Shown piece after piece: positions 27,323 to 36,405 of a DNA stretch of 64,000 bases. Both the position numbers and the translations under genes were made by a program. Origin of the DNA: Neisseria montereyensis (GTDB lineage Bacteria; Pseudomonadota; Gammaproteobacteria; Burkholderiales; Neisseriaceae); the NCBI RefSeq assembly GCF_024834045.1, contig NZ_JANUXW010000001.1:434001-498000 (forward strand). The letters are read 5' to 3'. The notes beneath the pieces were generated by a model. The model did not search any database. It worked only from the letters and a program-made list of their open reading frames with translations, and had not been told where the DNA came from. How positions within the stretch are numbered: position 1 is the first letter of the stretch; each line of letters opens with the position of its first letter.

Positions 27323-28705
27323 TTAACATTTGGCTTCGGCATTTTTGCGGGCGTAATACCACCAGTTTAACAGCACACAAACCGCATAAAAGATAATAAA
27401 ACCGATGAGGGCGGCGTTTACGCTTCCGGTGAGGTCGATTGAAGTGCCATAGCTTTTCGGAATAAAGAAACCACCGTAGGCCGCAAAGGCGGCAGTAAAA
27501 CCAATCACTGCTGCGCCTTCTTTGGTTGCATCCAATCTTGCCTGCTCCAAGCTGACTTTACCCTCTTCGGCAAATTTTTGGTGCATATTGAGGAAAATAA
27601 CCGGAACCTGCATAAAGGTTGAGCCATTGCCAATGCCGGTTAGGGCGAATAAGGCCAAAAAGCAAACGAAGAAGCCCCAGAAACTGCCCTGACTATTTTC
27701 ACTGGGTAAGAAAAAGATAACCCCGGCCACGGCAATAATCATGCCGATAAAAACGATTTGGGTAATCAAGGCGCCGCTTTTGATTTTATCGGAAATCCAG
27801 CCGCCGAACGGGCGTGCCACTGCGCCGACAAAGGGGCCGTAAAACGCATATTTTACCGGATCGATGCCGACAAACTGGCTTTTAATCAACAACGGAAAAC
27901 CGGCGGCAAAACCGATAAACGAGCCGAAAGTACCCAAATAAAGAATACACATAATCCAGTTGTGTTTACGGGTGAAAATAACGGCCTGATCTTTAAAACT
28001 GGCTTTGGCGCTGGCCAAGTCGTTCATGCCGAACCATGCGGCAAGGGTGGAAAGAATAATAAACGGCACCCAGATAAAGCCCGCATTTTGTAGCCACATT
28101 TGTTTGGTTACTCCGTCTTTCGCCCATGTTTGCGGTTCGCCGCCGAGTGCGCCGAATACGCCGGCGGTAATCACCAACGGCACGATAAATTGTACGACGG
28201 ATACGCCCAGATTACCCAAACCCGCATTTAAACCCAATGCCGTGCCTTTTTCGGCTTTGGGATAGAAAAAGCTGATATTGGCCATACTGGAAGAGAAGTT
28301 GCCGCCGCCAAAGCCGCACAATAGCGCCAATATCATCATGGTGATGTAGCTGGTATTGGGGTTTTGTACGGCGAAGCCCAAGCCGATAGCCGGAAGCAGC
28401 AGGCTGGCGGTAGATAGCGCCGTCCATTTGCGGCCGCCGAAAATCGGCACCATAAACGAATAGAAAATCCGCAGGGTTGCGCCCGATAAGGCGGGCAGGG
28501 CGGCCAGCCAGAATAATTGGTTTGAAGTGTATTTAAAACCGATATTGGGCAGATTAACCACTGCCACGCTCCACACCTGCCAGATGGCAAAAGCCAGTAA
28601 GAGTGCCGGAATGGATATCCACAAATTGCGGGTCGCCACTTTTCTACCGGTTTGCTGCCAGAATGTTTTGTCTTCCGGCTGCCAGTTTTCAATTAGATAG
28701 GCCAT
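27323..28705 (-). CDS. narK: MFS nitrate/nitrite transporter, NarK2-type
   Basis: A 460-residue membrane protein of the nitrate/nitrite porter family in the major facilitator superfamily, with twelve hydrophobic segments. The nitrate signature in TM5 is GGGNFSSSMANISFFYP followed by GTALGLNAGLGNLGVS, as in NarK2/NarU antiporters. PFGGWISDKIKSGAL is the cytoplasmic loop 8-9 motif. It is downstream of a second narK-like gene on the same strand, 74 bases apart, so the two are probably co-transcribed. Likely role: nitrate/nitrite exchange. No nitrate reductase genes are in the window. Confidence 0.9.
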   Translation of the reverse strand: MAYLIENWQPEDKTFWQQTGRKVATRNLWISIPALLLAFAIWQVWSVAVVNLPNIGFKYTSNQLFWLAALPALSGATLRIFYSFMVPIFGGRKWTALSTASLLLPAIGLGFAVQNPNTSYITMMILALLCGFGGGNFSSSMANISFFYPKAEKGTALGLNAGLGNLGVSVVQFIVPLVITAGVFGALGGEPQTWAKDGVTKQMWLQNAGFIWVPFIILSTLAAWFGMNDLASAKASFKDQAVIFTRKHNWIMCILYLGTFGSFIGFAAGFPLLIKSQFVGIDPVKYAFYGPFVGAVARPFGGWISDKIKSGALITQIVFIGMIIAVAGVIFFLPSENSQGSFWGFFVCFLALFALTGIGNGSTFMQVPVIFLNMHQKFAEEGKVSLEQARLDATKEGAAVIGFTAAFAAYGGFFIPKSYGTSIDLTGSVNAALIGFIIFYAVCVLLNWWYYARKNAEAKC

Positions 28706-28779
28706 GGTTTGTACTCCGTAAAAATAGCAGTTTTCAAATGATATAAAGTTAATTATTGAGCGTTCGGACGGCTTGTTTA

Positions 28780-30063
28780 TTAGGGTCGATCAGCCGCTTG
28801 TTGTATAGATAGATCGCTGTTTCGCTTGGCTTTGAAAGAAAAATGCATCCAAATAAGCGAAACGCATACGGTGCCGTATAGCAGCATAAAGGCGGTGGAG
28901 CGGATACCGGTCCAGTCTTCCAGCGCACCGAACATAATCGGCAATAAGAACCCGCCCAAGCCGCCGGCCAAACCGACAATGCCGGAAACGGCACCGATAT
29001 TGGTAGGGTAGTCGTCGGCTACGAATTTAAATACCGAAGCTTTGCCCACGGCCGTAGCAACACCTACGATAAACATCAGAATAGTAAAGAAAACCACATT
29101 GAGGCCGATGTGCATATCCAGCACGCCGGTTTTGGTTTGAATGGCTAAATTGGTTTGCGGATAAGAGAGCAGGAAGAAGCACACCCAGCATATCCACATC
29201 ACCGCCCAAGTCACTTTATAAGCACCGAATTTATCAGAAAGATAACCGCCAAACGCCCGCAATACGCCGCCCGGCAGCGAATAGCAGGCGGCCAGAAAAG
29301 CAGCCATTTGCAAACTCATGCCGTATTCGCCGACATAATATTTGGTCATCCACAAAGCCAAAGCAACATAGCCGCCGAATACGACCGAATAATATTGGCT
29401 ATAACGCAATACGCCCGGATCGGCGAGTAAAGCCAGCTGTTCGCGCAATTTAACGCTGGAAGGCACCAAGTGTTTGGGGTCGCTATAACTGGTAAACCAA
29501 AAAATTAACGCGGTGGCCAACATAATGGCGGAATAAACCGTCGGCACGATTTCCCATGTGGCATAAGTGGTAATCAACCATGCGGCTAAAAATTTATTGA
29601 GCGCTGAGCCGGCATTACCGGCACCAAATATCCCCATCGCCAAGCCCTGTTGCTTTTTCGGAAACCAACGCGCCACATAAGGCGTACCGACCGAGAAAGA
29701 GCCGCCGGCCAAACCCATCAATAAACCGATGGCAAGAAAGTGCCAATAATGGGTGGCATAACGCATCAGGAAAATAGACGGAACCGTGATGAGCATCAGC
29801 GCAAACATCACGATACGGCCGCCGTATTTGTCGGTCAGAATACCGAGCGGTACGCGTATCAACGCACCGGATAATACCGGCAGCGCAACCAGAATACCGT
29901 ATTGGGTTTGGTTAAAGCCCATTTCCTGCTGAACTTTAATGCCGACCACTGCCAGCATCATCCAAACCATAAAACAGACGGTAAAAGAGAGTGTGCTGGC
30001 AAACAGCACCGAGTAGCGTTTGTAGGTTTCGGAAGCCATTTGAGTGCCCTTTCTTTTTATCAA
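28780..30063 (-). CDS. narK: MFS nitrate transporter, NarK1-type
   Basis: A 427-residue transporter of the same family, but a clearly different subtype from its neighbour. Motifs are GILTDKYGGRIVMF (loop 2-3) and GLAGGSFSVGTPYVARWFP in TM5, plus GIFGAGNAGSALNKF. The NarK1 group is usually associated with nitrate/H+ symport. In Paracoccus the two types are fused into one polypeptide; here they are separate genes. A start at 30063 (MIKRKGTQM) or at Met9 (30039, MASETYKRYSV, after GAAAGGGCACTCAA) is possible; the second looks better by its ribosome binding site. Confidence 0.88.
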   Translation of the reverse strand: MIKRKGTQMASETYKRYSVLFASTLSFTVCFMVWMMLAVVGIKVQQEMGFNQTQYGILVALPVLSGALIRVPLGILTDKYGGRIVMFALMLITVPSIFLMRYATHYWHFLAIGLLMGLAGGSFSVGTPYVARWFPKKQQGLAMGIFGAGNAGSALNKFLAAWLITTYATWEIVPTVYSAIMLATALIFWFTSYSDPKHLVPSSVKLREQLALLADPGVLRYSQYYSVVFGGYVALALWMTKYYVGEYGMSLQMAAFLAACYSLPGGVLRAFGGYLSDKFGAYKVTWAVMWICWVCFFLLSYPQTNLAIQTKTGVLDMHIGLNVVFFTILMFIVGVATAVGKASVFKFVADDYPTNIGAVSGIVGLAGGLGGFLLPIMFGALEDWTGIRSTAFMLLYGTVCVSLIWMHFSFKAKRNSDLSIQQAADRP

Positions 30064-30305
30064 TAATATTAGGTAGAAAATTGCCGATTATCGGAACAAC
30101 CTAAAACATCGGGCTTTAAGCTTTTTGATTTAAAACCATCGTTGATACGGATAAGTCAGCGATATACCGTTAACTTATCTGTTTGTGCAGCGCCGCGCAT
30201 TCGCTTAAAGCATGCTTTGGCAAAAGCATTGGCATAAGGGGAAGTAAGCAGAAAAGGGTGGGGAATAGTTCTTTATGGTTAATCAAGCCATAAGCCGGAT
30301 AGAAC
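30064..30305. other. Upstream region of the narK pair
   Basis: No ORF. It should hold the promoter of the narK genes. A short palindrome CCGATTATCGG is at 30084-30094. TTGAT half-sites occur at about 30125 and 30142, but no full FNR box can be assigned. Confidence 0.4.
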
Positions 30306-30522
30306 AAAGGCCGTCTGAAAGGAAGTTTTCAGACGGCCTTGATATTTAGCGAGGTGTATTCAAGCAACGCGTGCGTGCGTACCGCACACACCCTACGCAT
30401 GTAGAGATAATTGGTTTTGCGGTAGGGTGTGTGGCAAAGCCACGCACGCGGTTGTTGGGGGGTGTGGTTGAGCGGTGTGAGATTGATTTAATGAATGGAT
30501 AATAAAGTATATAGATAGCAAT
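30306..30522. repeat. DUS-REP module, copy A (complete)
   Basis: 217 bases. It begins with a DUS inverted pair (30308-30340). A GC-rich imperfect palindrome follows: an arm around GCGTGCGTGCGTACCGCACA then CACCCTAC (30369-30395), and a matching arm GTAGGGTGTGTGGC and GCCACGCACGCGG (30422-30451). A tail near ATGAATGGATAATAAAGTAT closes it. The order and sequence recur in the other copies. Confidence 0.85.
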
Positions 30523-30723
30523 AAGGCCGTCTGAAAGAAAGTGTTCAGACGGCTTTGATATTAGCAAGATAGATTCAAGCAACGCGTGCGTGCGTACCGC
30601 ATTACACCCTACGCATGGTTGATTTTGTGGTAGGGTGTGTGGCAAAGCCACGCACGCGGTTGTTGGGATTGTGGTTGAATGGTGTGATATTGATGAATGG
30701 ATAAAAAGTATATAGATAGCAAT
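30523..30723. repeat. DUS-REP module, copy B (complete)
   Basis: 201 bases, the same order as copy A: DUS pair, palindrome arms, TATATAGATAGCAAT tail. It follows copy A with no gap. Confidence 0.85.
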
Positions 30724-30856
30724 AAGGCCGTCTGAAAGGAAGCATTCAGACGGCTTTGATATTTAGCGAGGTGGATTCAAGCAACGCGTGCGTGCGTACC
30801 GCACACACCCTACAGATGGAGTTTAGGGTTTTATGCAGGCTACGGCTTGCTAAGCC
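30724..30856. repeat. DUS-REP module, copy C (partial)
   Basis: It has the DUS pair and left palindrome arm, then changes to TTATGCAGGCTACGGCTTGC instead of the right arm. It ends just before the stop of the transposase gene. Confidence 0.8.
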
Positions 30857-30874
30857 GATAACAGCTTAAATAGA

Positions 30875-31405
30875 CTATTCGGCAAAATGCATTATTAATG
30901 TTTCCCGTGTGCCGCCCCAATCTGGCGGAAGCAGGCCGTTGTTTACATAATGGTGAAAAGACGAAAACGGCCAATCTTTTACATTCGTCGAAATACCATG
31001 TTTAACCGGATTAAAATGCACATAATCTACGCAACGTTGGTAATCCGTTTCATTGCGTATAGTATGTTCATAAAAACGGCGTTGCCAAATACCTTTTTCA
31101 TGCCGCCGTTGTTTACTGGCAGATAAATTATCTTGTTTGGTGAAATGGTTGGAAAATCGGGTTTTGATTAACCGCCAGCGTAAAGAATAATCATATTCGC
31201 CATCGGGTAAAGTCCAAATGGCATGGATATGGTTGGGCAATACGCAGATGGCTGCTGTTTCAAACGGATACCGTTTTTGTACGAAAGCATAGGCTTCACG
31301 CAAAAGATGAATATATTCGACCAATAAACGCGACTTCGGATCGGCAAGTTTAACCGTAAAGAAAAACGTGCCGCCGGCAAGATAGTTGCGGCGATAGTAA
31401 GACAT
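30875..31405 (-). CDS. REP-associated tyrosine transposase (RAYT, IS200/IS605-like Y1)
   Basis: A 176-residue single-strand transposase of the Y1_Tnp fold. The metal-binding HUH motif is seen in LPNHIHAIWTLP (about residues 56-67), and the catalytic tyrosine in YVHFNPVKHG (about 128-137). The start MSYYRRNYLAGGTFFFTVKL and the WPFSSFHHYV block place it in the REP-associated branch rather than a true IS. No IS ends are seen; instead it is flanked by copies C and D of a palindromic repeat, its likely target or product. The reading frame is intact. ATG 31405 is preceded by an AATATCGGGAAATAA leader without a strong ribosome binding site. Confidence 0.9.
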   Translation of the reverse strand: MSYYRRNYLAGGTFFFTVKLADPKSRLLVEYIHLLREAYAFVQKRYPFETAAICVLPNHIHAIWTLPDGEYDYSLRWRLIKTRFSNHFTKQDNLSASKQRRHEKGIWQRRFYEHTIRNETDYQRCVDYVHFNPVKHGISTNVKDWPFSSFHHYVNNGLLPPDWGGTRETLIMHFAE

Positions 31406-31461
31406 TTATTTCCCGATATTTATTATTTATAGTAATCATAACAAAGGTATTTATTAACAGG

Positions 31462-31590
31462 AAGGCCGTCTGAAAGAAAGATTTCAGACGGCTTTGATAT
31501 TTAGCAAAGTGGATTCAAGCAACGCGTGCGTGCGTACCGCACACACCCTACGCATGGGTTTAGGGTTTTATGCAGGCTACGGCTTGCTAC
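31462..31590. repeat. DUS-REP module, copy D (partial)
   Basis: DUS pair, left palindrome arm, then the same TTATGCAGGCTACGGCTTGC alternative end as copy C. It lies just upstream of the transposase gene, so C and D bracket the transposase. Confidence 0.8.
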
Positions 31591-31644
31591 ATGAGTAATT
31601 GATTGATGGGGCCGTCTGAAAGAAAGTTTTAAGACGGCCTTTGG

Positions 31645-31784
31645 TAGGGGCGGATTGCATATCCGCCCGTGTTTGCACATTGGCAATACAATCCTTTGCC
31701 ACACATGCCAAAGTCACATTATCGCGGTTGTATTTTATTGATGGTGCGCTGCCAAACAGCGGGCGGATATGCAATCCGCCCCTA
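31645..31784. repeat. 24-bp perfect inverted repeat with 92-bp core
   Basis: Arms 31645-31668 and 31761-31784 are exact inverse copies (GGGGCGGATTGCATATCCGC core), each itself partly palindromic. It looks like a pair of REP units or a small non-autonomous element. DUS flanks it at 31610-31637. Confidence 0.85.
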
Positions 31785-31849
31785 CACATAGCGCTATCTA
31801 TCCGGCTTTTTAATTTTAAAAACATCAAACAATATCAAATACAGCAAGC

Positions 31850-31948
31850 GTAGGTCGGATACTTGTATCCGACAAAAGGGTTGGTATGATGAAAATGTTT
31901 AAGCATTGTGATGATATTGTCAATGTCGGATTCGAGAATCCGACCTAC
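31850..31948. repeat. Imperfect inverted repeat with TCGGAT arms
   Basis: Arms 31850-31874 and 31924-31948 match in 22 of 25 positions as inverted copies (GTAGGTCGGAT...ATCCGACA). Each arm is a small palindrome. It is a second REP-like type within the same island. Confidence 0.8.
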
Positions 31949-31966
31949 ATGAGTAATTGATTGATG

Positions 31967-32206
31967 AGGCCGTCTGAAAGAAAGATTTCAGACGGCTTTG
32001 ATATTTAGCAGAGTGGATTCAAGCAACGCGTGCGTGCGTACCGCACACACCCTACGCATGGGTTTGATGCAGGCTACGGCTTGCTACGCATGATTGGTTT
32101 TGCGGTAGGGTGTGTGGCGCAGCCACGCACGCGGTTGTTGGGATTGTGATTGAGAGGTGTGATATTGATTTAATGAATGAATAATAAAAAGTATATGGGC
32201 AGAAAT
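31967..32206. repeat. DUS-REP module, copy E (complete, with extra segment)
   Basis: 240 bases. DUS pair, left arm, a GATGCAGGCTACGGCTTGC segment as in copies C and D, and then the right arm. It contains both end types and may show how the modules recombine. Confidence 0.8.
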
Positions 32207-32412
32207 AAGGCCGTCTGAAAGGAAGTATTCAGACGGCTTTGATATTTAGCAAAGTGGATTTAAGCAACGCGTGCGTGCGTATCGCACACACCCTACGCAT
32301 GGTTGGTTTTGTGGTAGGGTGTGTGGCGCAGCCACGCACGCGGTTGTTGGGTTTTCATTGAATGGTGTGATATTGATTTAATGAATGGATAATAAAGTAT
32401 ATAGATAGAAAA
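32207..32412. repeat. DUS-REP module, copy F (complete)
   Basis: 206 bases, the same layout as A and B, directly after copy E. Confidence 0.85.
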
Positions 32413-32475
32413 AAGGCCGTCTGAAAGAAAGATTTCAGACGGCTTTGATGTTTAGAAAGGTAGATTCAGGTAATG
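32413..32475. repeat. DUS-REP module, copy G (head only)
   Basis: DUS pair and about 25 more bases in the module's order (GGCTTTGATGTTTAGAAAGG, then GTAGATTCA), after which similarity is lost in front of the AT-rich gene. It serves as a terminator for that gene. Confidence 0.7.
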
Positions 32476-32501
32476 TGTTCCTTATATAGGATATAGTTTG
32501 T

Positions 32502-33323
32502 TTAAGTATTAATAGAAATGCTAGATTCTGATTTAGTTAGAATACTTGGTATTAATCTTTCTGAGAAACCTGCAATAACAAGTATCATTATAAATGTCCA
32601 ATAACTTTCCGATAGAATATTTGAACTTATTAAACCTGATTTAATTACGATAAAAGAAATTGCGCCGGTAAGAATTGAAAAAATCAATCGTTCCGATCCA
32701 ACATATATATATGAATACCATTGTTTATATTCTTGAAAATTTAATTCCTTAGAGCTTATTACCATACTTGTACATCCTCCTAACGAAGCAGCTAAAAGAG
32801 AGGAGCAAATAGTCCAGGTTGTAGTTGGTAATAATCTTTCTTCGATTATATATATACATTTTATGAAGAATAATATAGTGGATATCATACTAGGAAGCAA
32901 ATAACATACACGATTTCGTAAAGCGGTTTCATGCTCATTTTGTATATTTTCAATTAATGTATCAAATAATTTATTATCTACTGAATCACTATTTAGTTGA
33001 GCAGATAATGTATGTGCTATCAGTTGCTTATTTTTTTCAAAATTAGTTGTATGTAGCAAAACTCCTTTTGCTTCTATGTATTTCATTTTTATTTTATTAA
33101 ATCTATCAATTAATTTATTTTCACTAATATCTGTATGACCACTAATGAGTACTTTAATCCGATTTTGGATATGTATCGTATCTATTTCATAGATTGCAAA
33201 TTCATTTTGTTTTGCAAGAACATCGATAATTATATTGCCTGAAGAATCTTTTTCGCCAATTTTTATTTTTTCAATATCAGGATGAAGTTTAGTTTTTTTG
33301 GATTCATTTGTTGGTATATACAT
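32502..33323 (-). CDS. Unknown membrane protein, AT-rich gene
   Basis: A 273-residue protein I do not recognise. The first 145 residues are soluble and charged (rich in Lys, Glu, Asn, Ile). The rest has four likely membrane segments at about 148-166, 168-190, 208-228 and 238-258. Near the C-terminus is AGFSERLIPSIL, which resembles a motif seen in other uncharacterised bacterial membrane proteins. Base composition is far more AT-rich than uvrA and most neighbours, with no DUS inside, which suggests horizontal gain. It starts 26 bases past the uvrA stop on the same strand with no terminator between, so it may be transcribed with uvrA. Confidence 0.6.
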   Translation of the reverse strand: MYIPTNESKKTKLHPDIEKIKIGEKDSSGNIIIDVLAKQNEFAIYEIDTIHIQNRIKVLISGHTDISENKLIDRFNKIKMKYIEAKGVLLHTTNFEKNKQLIAHTLSAQLNSDSVDNKLFDTLIENIQNEHETALRNRVCYLLPSMISTILFFIKCIYIIEERLLPTTTWTICSSLLAASLGGCTSMVISSKELNFQEYKQWYSYIYVGSERLIFSILTGAISFIVIKSGLISSNILSESYWTFIMILVIAGFSERLIPSILTKSESSISINT

Positions 33324-33349
33324 CTTTTAACCTACGATTTCTACTATTA

Positions 33350-36175
33350 TCAAATAAAAATTTCTTTCAAATACTTCCCAGTATAACTTTCCTCAACCTT
33401 AACCACTTCCTCCGGCGCCCCTTGCGCAATAATCCTACCCCCTCCATCGCCGCCTTCTGGCCCTAAATCGACAATATAGTCAGCGGTCTTAATCACGTCA
33501 AGATTGTGTTCGATAATCACAATCGAGTTGCCTTTGCCTTTCAGACGGCCTATTACATCGAGCAATAAGGCAATATCGGCGAAGTGTAGGCCGGTGGTGG
33601 GTTCGTCTAGGATATAGAGGGTGCGGCCGGTGTCGCGTTTGGAGAGTTCGAGGGCGAGTTTGACGCGTTGGGCTTCGCCGCCGGACAGGGTGGTGGCGGA
33701 TTGGCCGAGGCGGATATAGCCTAAGCCGACGTCCATCAGGGTTTGCAGTTTGCGCGATACGGTGGGTACGGCGTCGAAGAATTCGCGGGCTTCGGCAACG
33801 GTCATATCGAGCACTTGGCTGATGTTTTTGCCTTTGTATTGCACTTCGAGGGTTTCGCGGTTGTAGCGTTTGCCGTGGCAGACTTCGCAGGGTACATAAA
33901 CATCGGGCAGAAAGTGCATTTCCACTTTAATCACGCCGTCGCCTTGGCAGGCTTCGCAGCGGCCGCCTTTTACGTTGAACGAGAAGCGGCCGACGTTGTA
34001 GCCGCGTTCGCGCGAGAGGGGGACGCCGGCGAACAGTTCGCGGATGGGGGTGAACAGGCCGGTGTAGGTGGCGGGGTTGGAGCGCGGGGTGCGGCCGATG
34101 GGGGATTGGTCGACATTAATCACTTTGTCGAGGTGTTCGAGGCCGGTGATGTCGTCGTAGGGTGCGGGGTCTTCGTGGGCACGGTTGAGTTCGCGGGCGG
34201 TGATTTTGGCCAGCGTGTCGTTAATCAGGGTGGATTTGCCGCTGCCGGATACGCCGGTGATGCAGGTAATCAGCCCTAGCGGTAGCTCTAGGGTAACGTT
34301 TTTCAGATTGTTGCCGCGTGCGCCTTTGAGTACGAGCATGCGATCGGGGTTAACGGGGGTTCTTTCAGACGGCACGGCAATGCTTTTTTTGCCGCTGAGG
34401 TATTGGCCGGTAATGGATTCGCTGCATTGGGCGACTTTGTCGGGGGTGTCGGCAATCAATACCCGCCCGCCGTGTTCGCCTGCGCCGGGGCCCATATCGA
34501 CCACAAAATCGGCTTCGCGGATGGCGTCTTCGTCGTGTTCGACCACTATCACGCTGTTGCCTAAGTCGCGCAGGCGTTTGAGGGTGCCGAGTAGGCGGTC
34601 GTTGTCGCGTTGGTGTAGGCCGATAGAGGGTTCGTCGAGTACATACATCACACCGGTGAGGCCGCTGCCGATTTGGCTGGCAAGGCGGATACGCTGGGCT
34701 TCGCCGCCGGATAGGGTTTCGGCGCTGCGGGAAAGGTTGAGGTAATCGAGACCGACATTAATCAGAAAGCCTAGGCGTTCGGTGATTTCTTTGAGGATTT
34801 TTTCGGCAATCTGCTGTTTGTTGCCTTCTAATGCTAATGTTTCGAAAAAGCGGTGGGTTTCGGTGAGCGGCCATGCGGAAAGTTCGTGCAGTGGTTGTTG
34901 GCCGACATAAACATAACGGGCTTCTTTGCGCAGGCGTGCGCCGCCGCAACTGGGGCAGGCTTGGTGGCTTTGGTATTCGGCCAGTTGTTCGCGTACGGTG
35001 GCGGAATCGGTTTCGCGGTAGCGGCGTTCCAAATTGGGAATAATGCCCTCAAAGGCATGGCTGCGGTTAAAGGCAGTGCCTTTTTCGGAAAGGTAGGTGA
35101 AATCAATGCTTTCTTTGCCTGAGCCGTGTAAGACGATATGTTGGATTTTTTCGGGCAGTTCTTCAAACGGGGTGTTGACATCAAATTGATAATGGCGTGC
35201 CAGCGATTGAATCATTTGAAAATAAAACTGGTTGCGCTTATCCCAGCCTTTAATGGCGCCGGCGGCTAAAGATAGTTCGGGATGGGCGACCACGCGCTCG
35301 GGGTCGAAAAAGTTCATGCTGCCCAAGCCGTCGCAAGTGGGGCAGGCGCCGACGGGGTTGTTAAATGAAAACAGGCGCGGTTCGAGTTCGGGCAGGCTGT
35401 ATGAGCAAACCGGGCAGGCAAAGCGGGCGGAAAACCAATGTTCTTTGCCGCTGTCCATTTCCATCGCCAAGGCGCGTTCGCCGCCATGCCGCAGGGCGGT
35501 TTCAAAGCTTTCGGCCAAGCGTTGTTTGATGTCGGCTTTCACTTTTACGCGGTCGATAACCACATCAATATTGTGTTTGATGTTTTTTTCGAGTTTGGGC
35601 ACCTCGTCCAGCTGGTAAACTTCGCCGTCTACGCGCACGCGGGCAAAGCCTTGCGCTTGCAGGTCGGCAAAGAAATCGACAAATTCGCCTTTGCGCTCGC
35701 GTACGGACGGCGCCAATATCATCACGCGGGTATCTTCGGGCAATGCCAATACATGATCAACCATTTGTGATACGGTTTGGCTGGCTAAGGGCAGGTTGTG
35801 GTCGGGGCAGTAGGGTGTGCCGACGCGGGCATAAAGCAGGCGCAGATAGTCGTGGATTTCGGTAACGGTGCCGACGGTAGAACGGGGGTTGTGGCTGGTG
35901 GATTTCTGTTCGATAGAAATGGCGGGCGACAGCCCTTCAATCAGATCGACATCTGGCTTGTCCATCATTTGCAAAAACTGGCGCGCATAGGCAGAAAGGC
36001 TTTCCACATAACGGCGCTGGCCTTCGGCATAGAGGGTGTCGAACGCCAGCGAAGATTTGCCGCTGCCCGATAATCCGGTAATCACCACCAATTGATGGCG
36101 GGGAATATCGAGATCAATGTTTTTGAGATTGTGGGTGCGGGCGCCGCGGACGCGGATGGTATCGTTATTACTCAT
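33350..36175 (-). CDS. uvrA: Excinuclease ABC subunit A
   Basis: UvrA recognises DNA damage and loads UvrB in nucleotide excision repair. The 941-residue protein is complete. It has two ABC ATPase modules: Walker [15 protein letters not shown] and [14 protein letters not shown], with signatures LSGGEAQRI and LSGGEAQRV. Zinc-binding pairs are CPVC...CPTC and CEAC...CEVC, and a CPSCGG insertion is present. It ends [12 protein letters not shown] in reading frame lies at about 33541. The upstream gap to ruvB has a DUS at 36182. Confidence 0.98.
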   Translation of the reverse strand: MSNNDTIRVRGARTHNLKNIDLDIPRHQLVVITGLSGSGKSSLAFDTLYAEGQRRYVESLSAYARQFLQMMDKPDVDLIEGLSPAISIEQKSTSHNPRSTVGTVTEIHDYLRLLYARVGTPYCPDHNLPLASQTVSQMVDHVLALPEDTRVMILAPSVRERKGEFVDFFADLQAQGFARVRVDGEVYQLDEVPKLEKNIKHNIDVVIDRVKVKADIKQRLAESFETALRHGGERALAMEMDSGKEHWFSARFACPVCSYSLPELEPRLFSFNNPVGACPTCDGLGSMNFFDPERVVAHPELSLAAGAIKGWDKRNQFYFQMIQSLARHYQFDVNTPFEELPEKIQHIVLHGSGKESIDFTYLSEKGTAFNRSHAFEGIIPNLERRYRETDSATVREQLAEYQSHQACPSCGGARLRKEARYVYVGQQPLHELSAWPLTETHRFFETLALEGNKQQIAEKILKEITERLGFLINVGLDYLNLSRSAETLSGGEAQRIRLASQIGSGLTGVMYVLDEPSIGLHQRDNDRLLGTLKRLRDLGNSVIVVEHDEDAIREADFVVDMGPGAGEHGGRVLIADTPDKVAQCSESITGQYLSGKKSIAVPSERTPVNPDRMLVLKGARGNNLKNVTLELPLGLITCITGVSGSGKSTLINDTLAKITARELNRAHEDPAPYDDITGLEHLDKVINVDQSPIGRTPRSNPATYTGLFTPIRELFAGVPLSRERGYNVGRFSFNVKGGRCEACQGDGVIKVEMHFLPDVYVPCEVCHGKRYNRETLEVQYKGKNISQVLDMTVAEAREFFDAVPTVSRKLQTLMDVGLGYIRLGQSATTLSGGEAQRVKLALELSKRDTGRTLYILDEPTTGLHFADIALLLDVIGRLKGKGNSIVIIEHNLDVIKTADYIVDLGPEGGDGGGRIIAQGAPEEVVKVEESYTGKYLKEIFI

Positions 36176-36374
36176 ATCGGAAGGCCGTCTGAAATAGAAT
36201 GGGAACCGTGTATTATAACATTTTACGGGCTGAAAAGTACCGTATCCGGCCGGTAGGGAATACTTGGGGTTAAAAGGTTTGCTAATAGGGTTTGGTGAAA
36301 CGGCATGCGTTATGCCGTTGGGCTGGCAGGGTATTTTTTCAGACGGCCTGATAATGGGCTTTGCCGGATAGACT

Positions 36375-36400
36375 AAGGGCGGATGATTATCCGCCCTTTT
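36375..36400 (-). terminator. Hairpin after ruvB
   Basis: AAGGGCGGAT and ATCCGCCCTT form a 10-bp stem with a 4-base loop, about six bases past the ruvB stop. Its T run is weak on the minus strand. Confidence 0.6.
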
Positions 36401-36405
36401 GAATG

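Noticed and set aside
30064-30305. FNR box upstream of the narK pair
   Set aside because: TTGAT half-sites exist, but no TTGATnnnnATCAA with correct spacing.
30346-30651. 101-codon minus-strand ORF in the repeat island, and similar ones at 31501-31853
   Set aside because: The frames run through palindromic repeats and DUS pairs; they are repeated because the DNA is repeated, not because of a protein.
30306-32475. CRISPR array
   Set aside because: The repeats are about 200 bp long and directly adjacent or interrupted; no short repeats with unique spacers of equal length.
33743-34745. Two long plus-strand ORFs (178 and 186 codons) opposite uvrA
   Set aside because: Antisense to uvrA, low-complexity Ala/Gly/Val composition from mirrored codons, no start signal.
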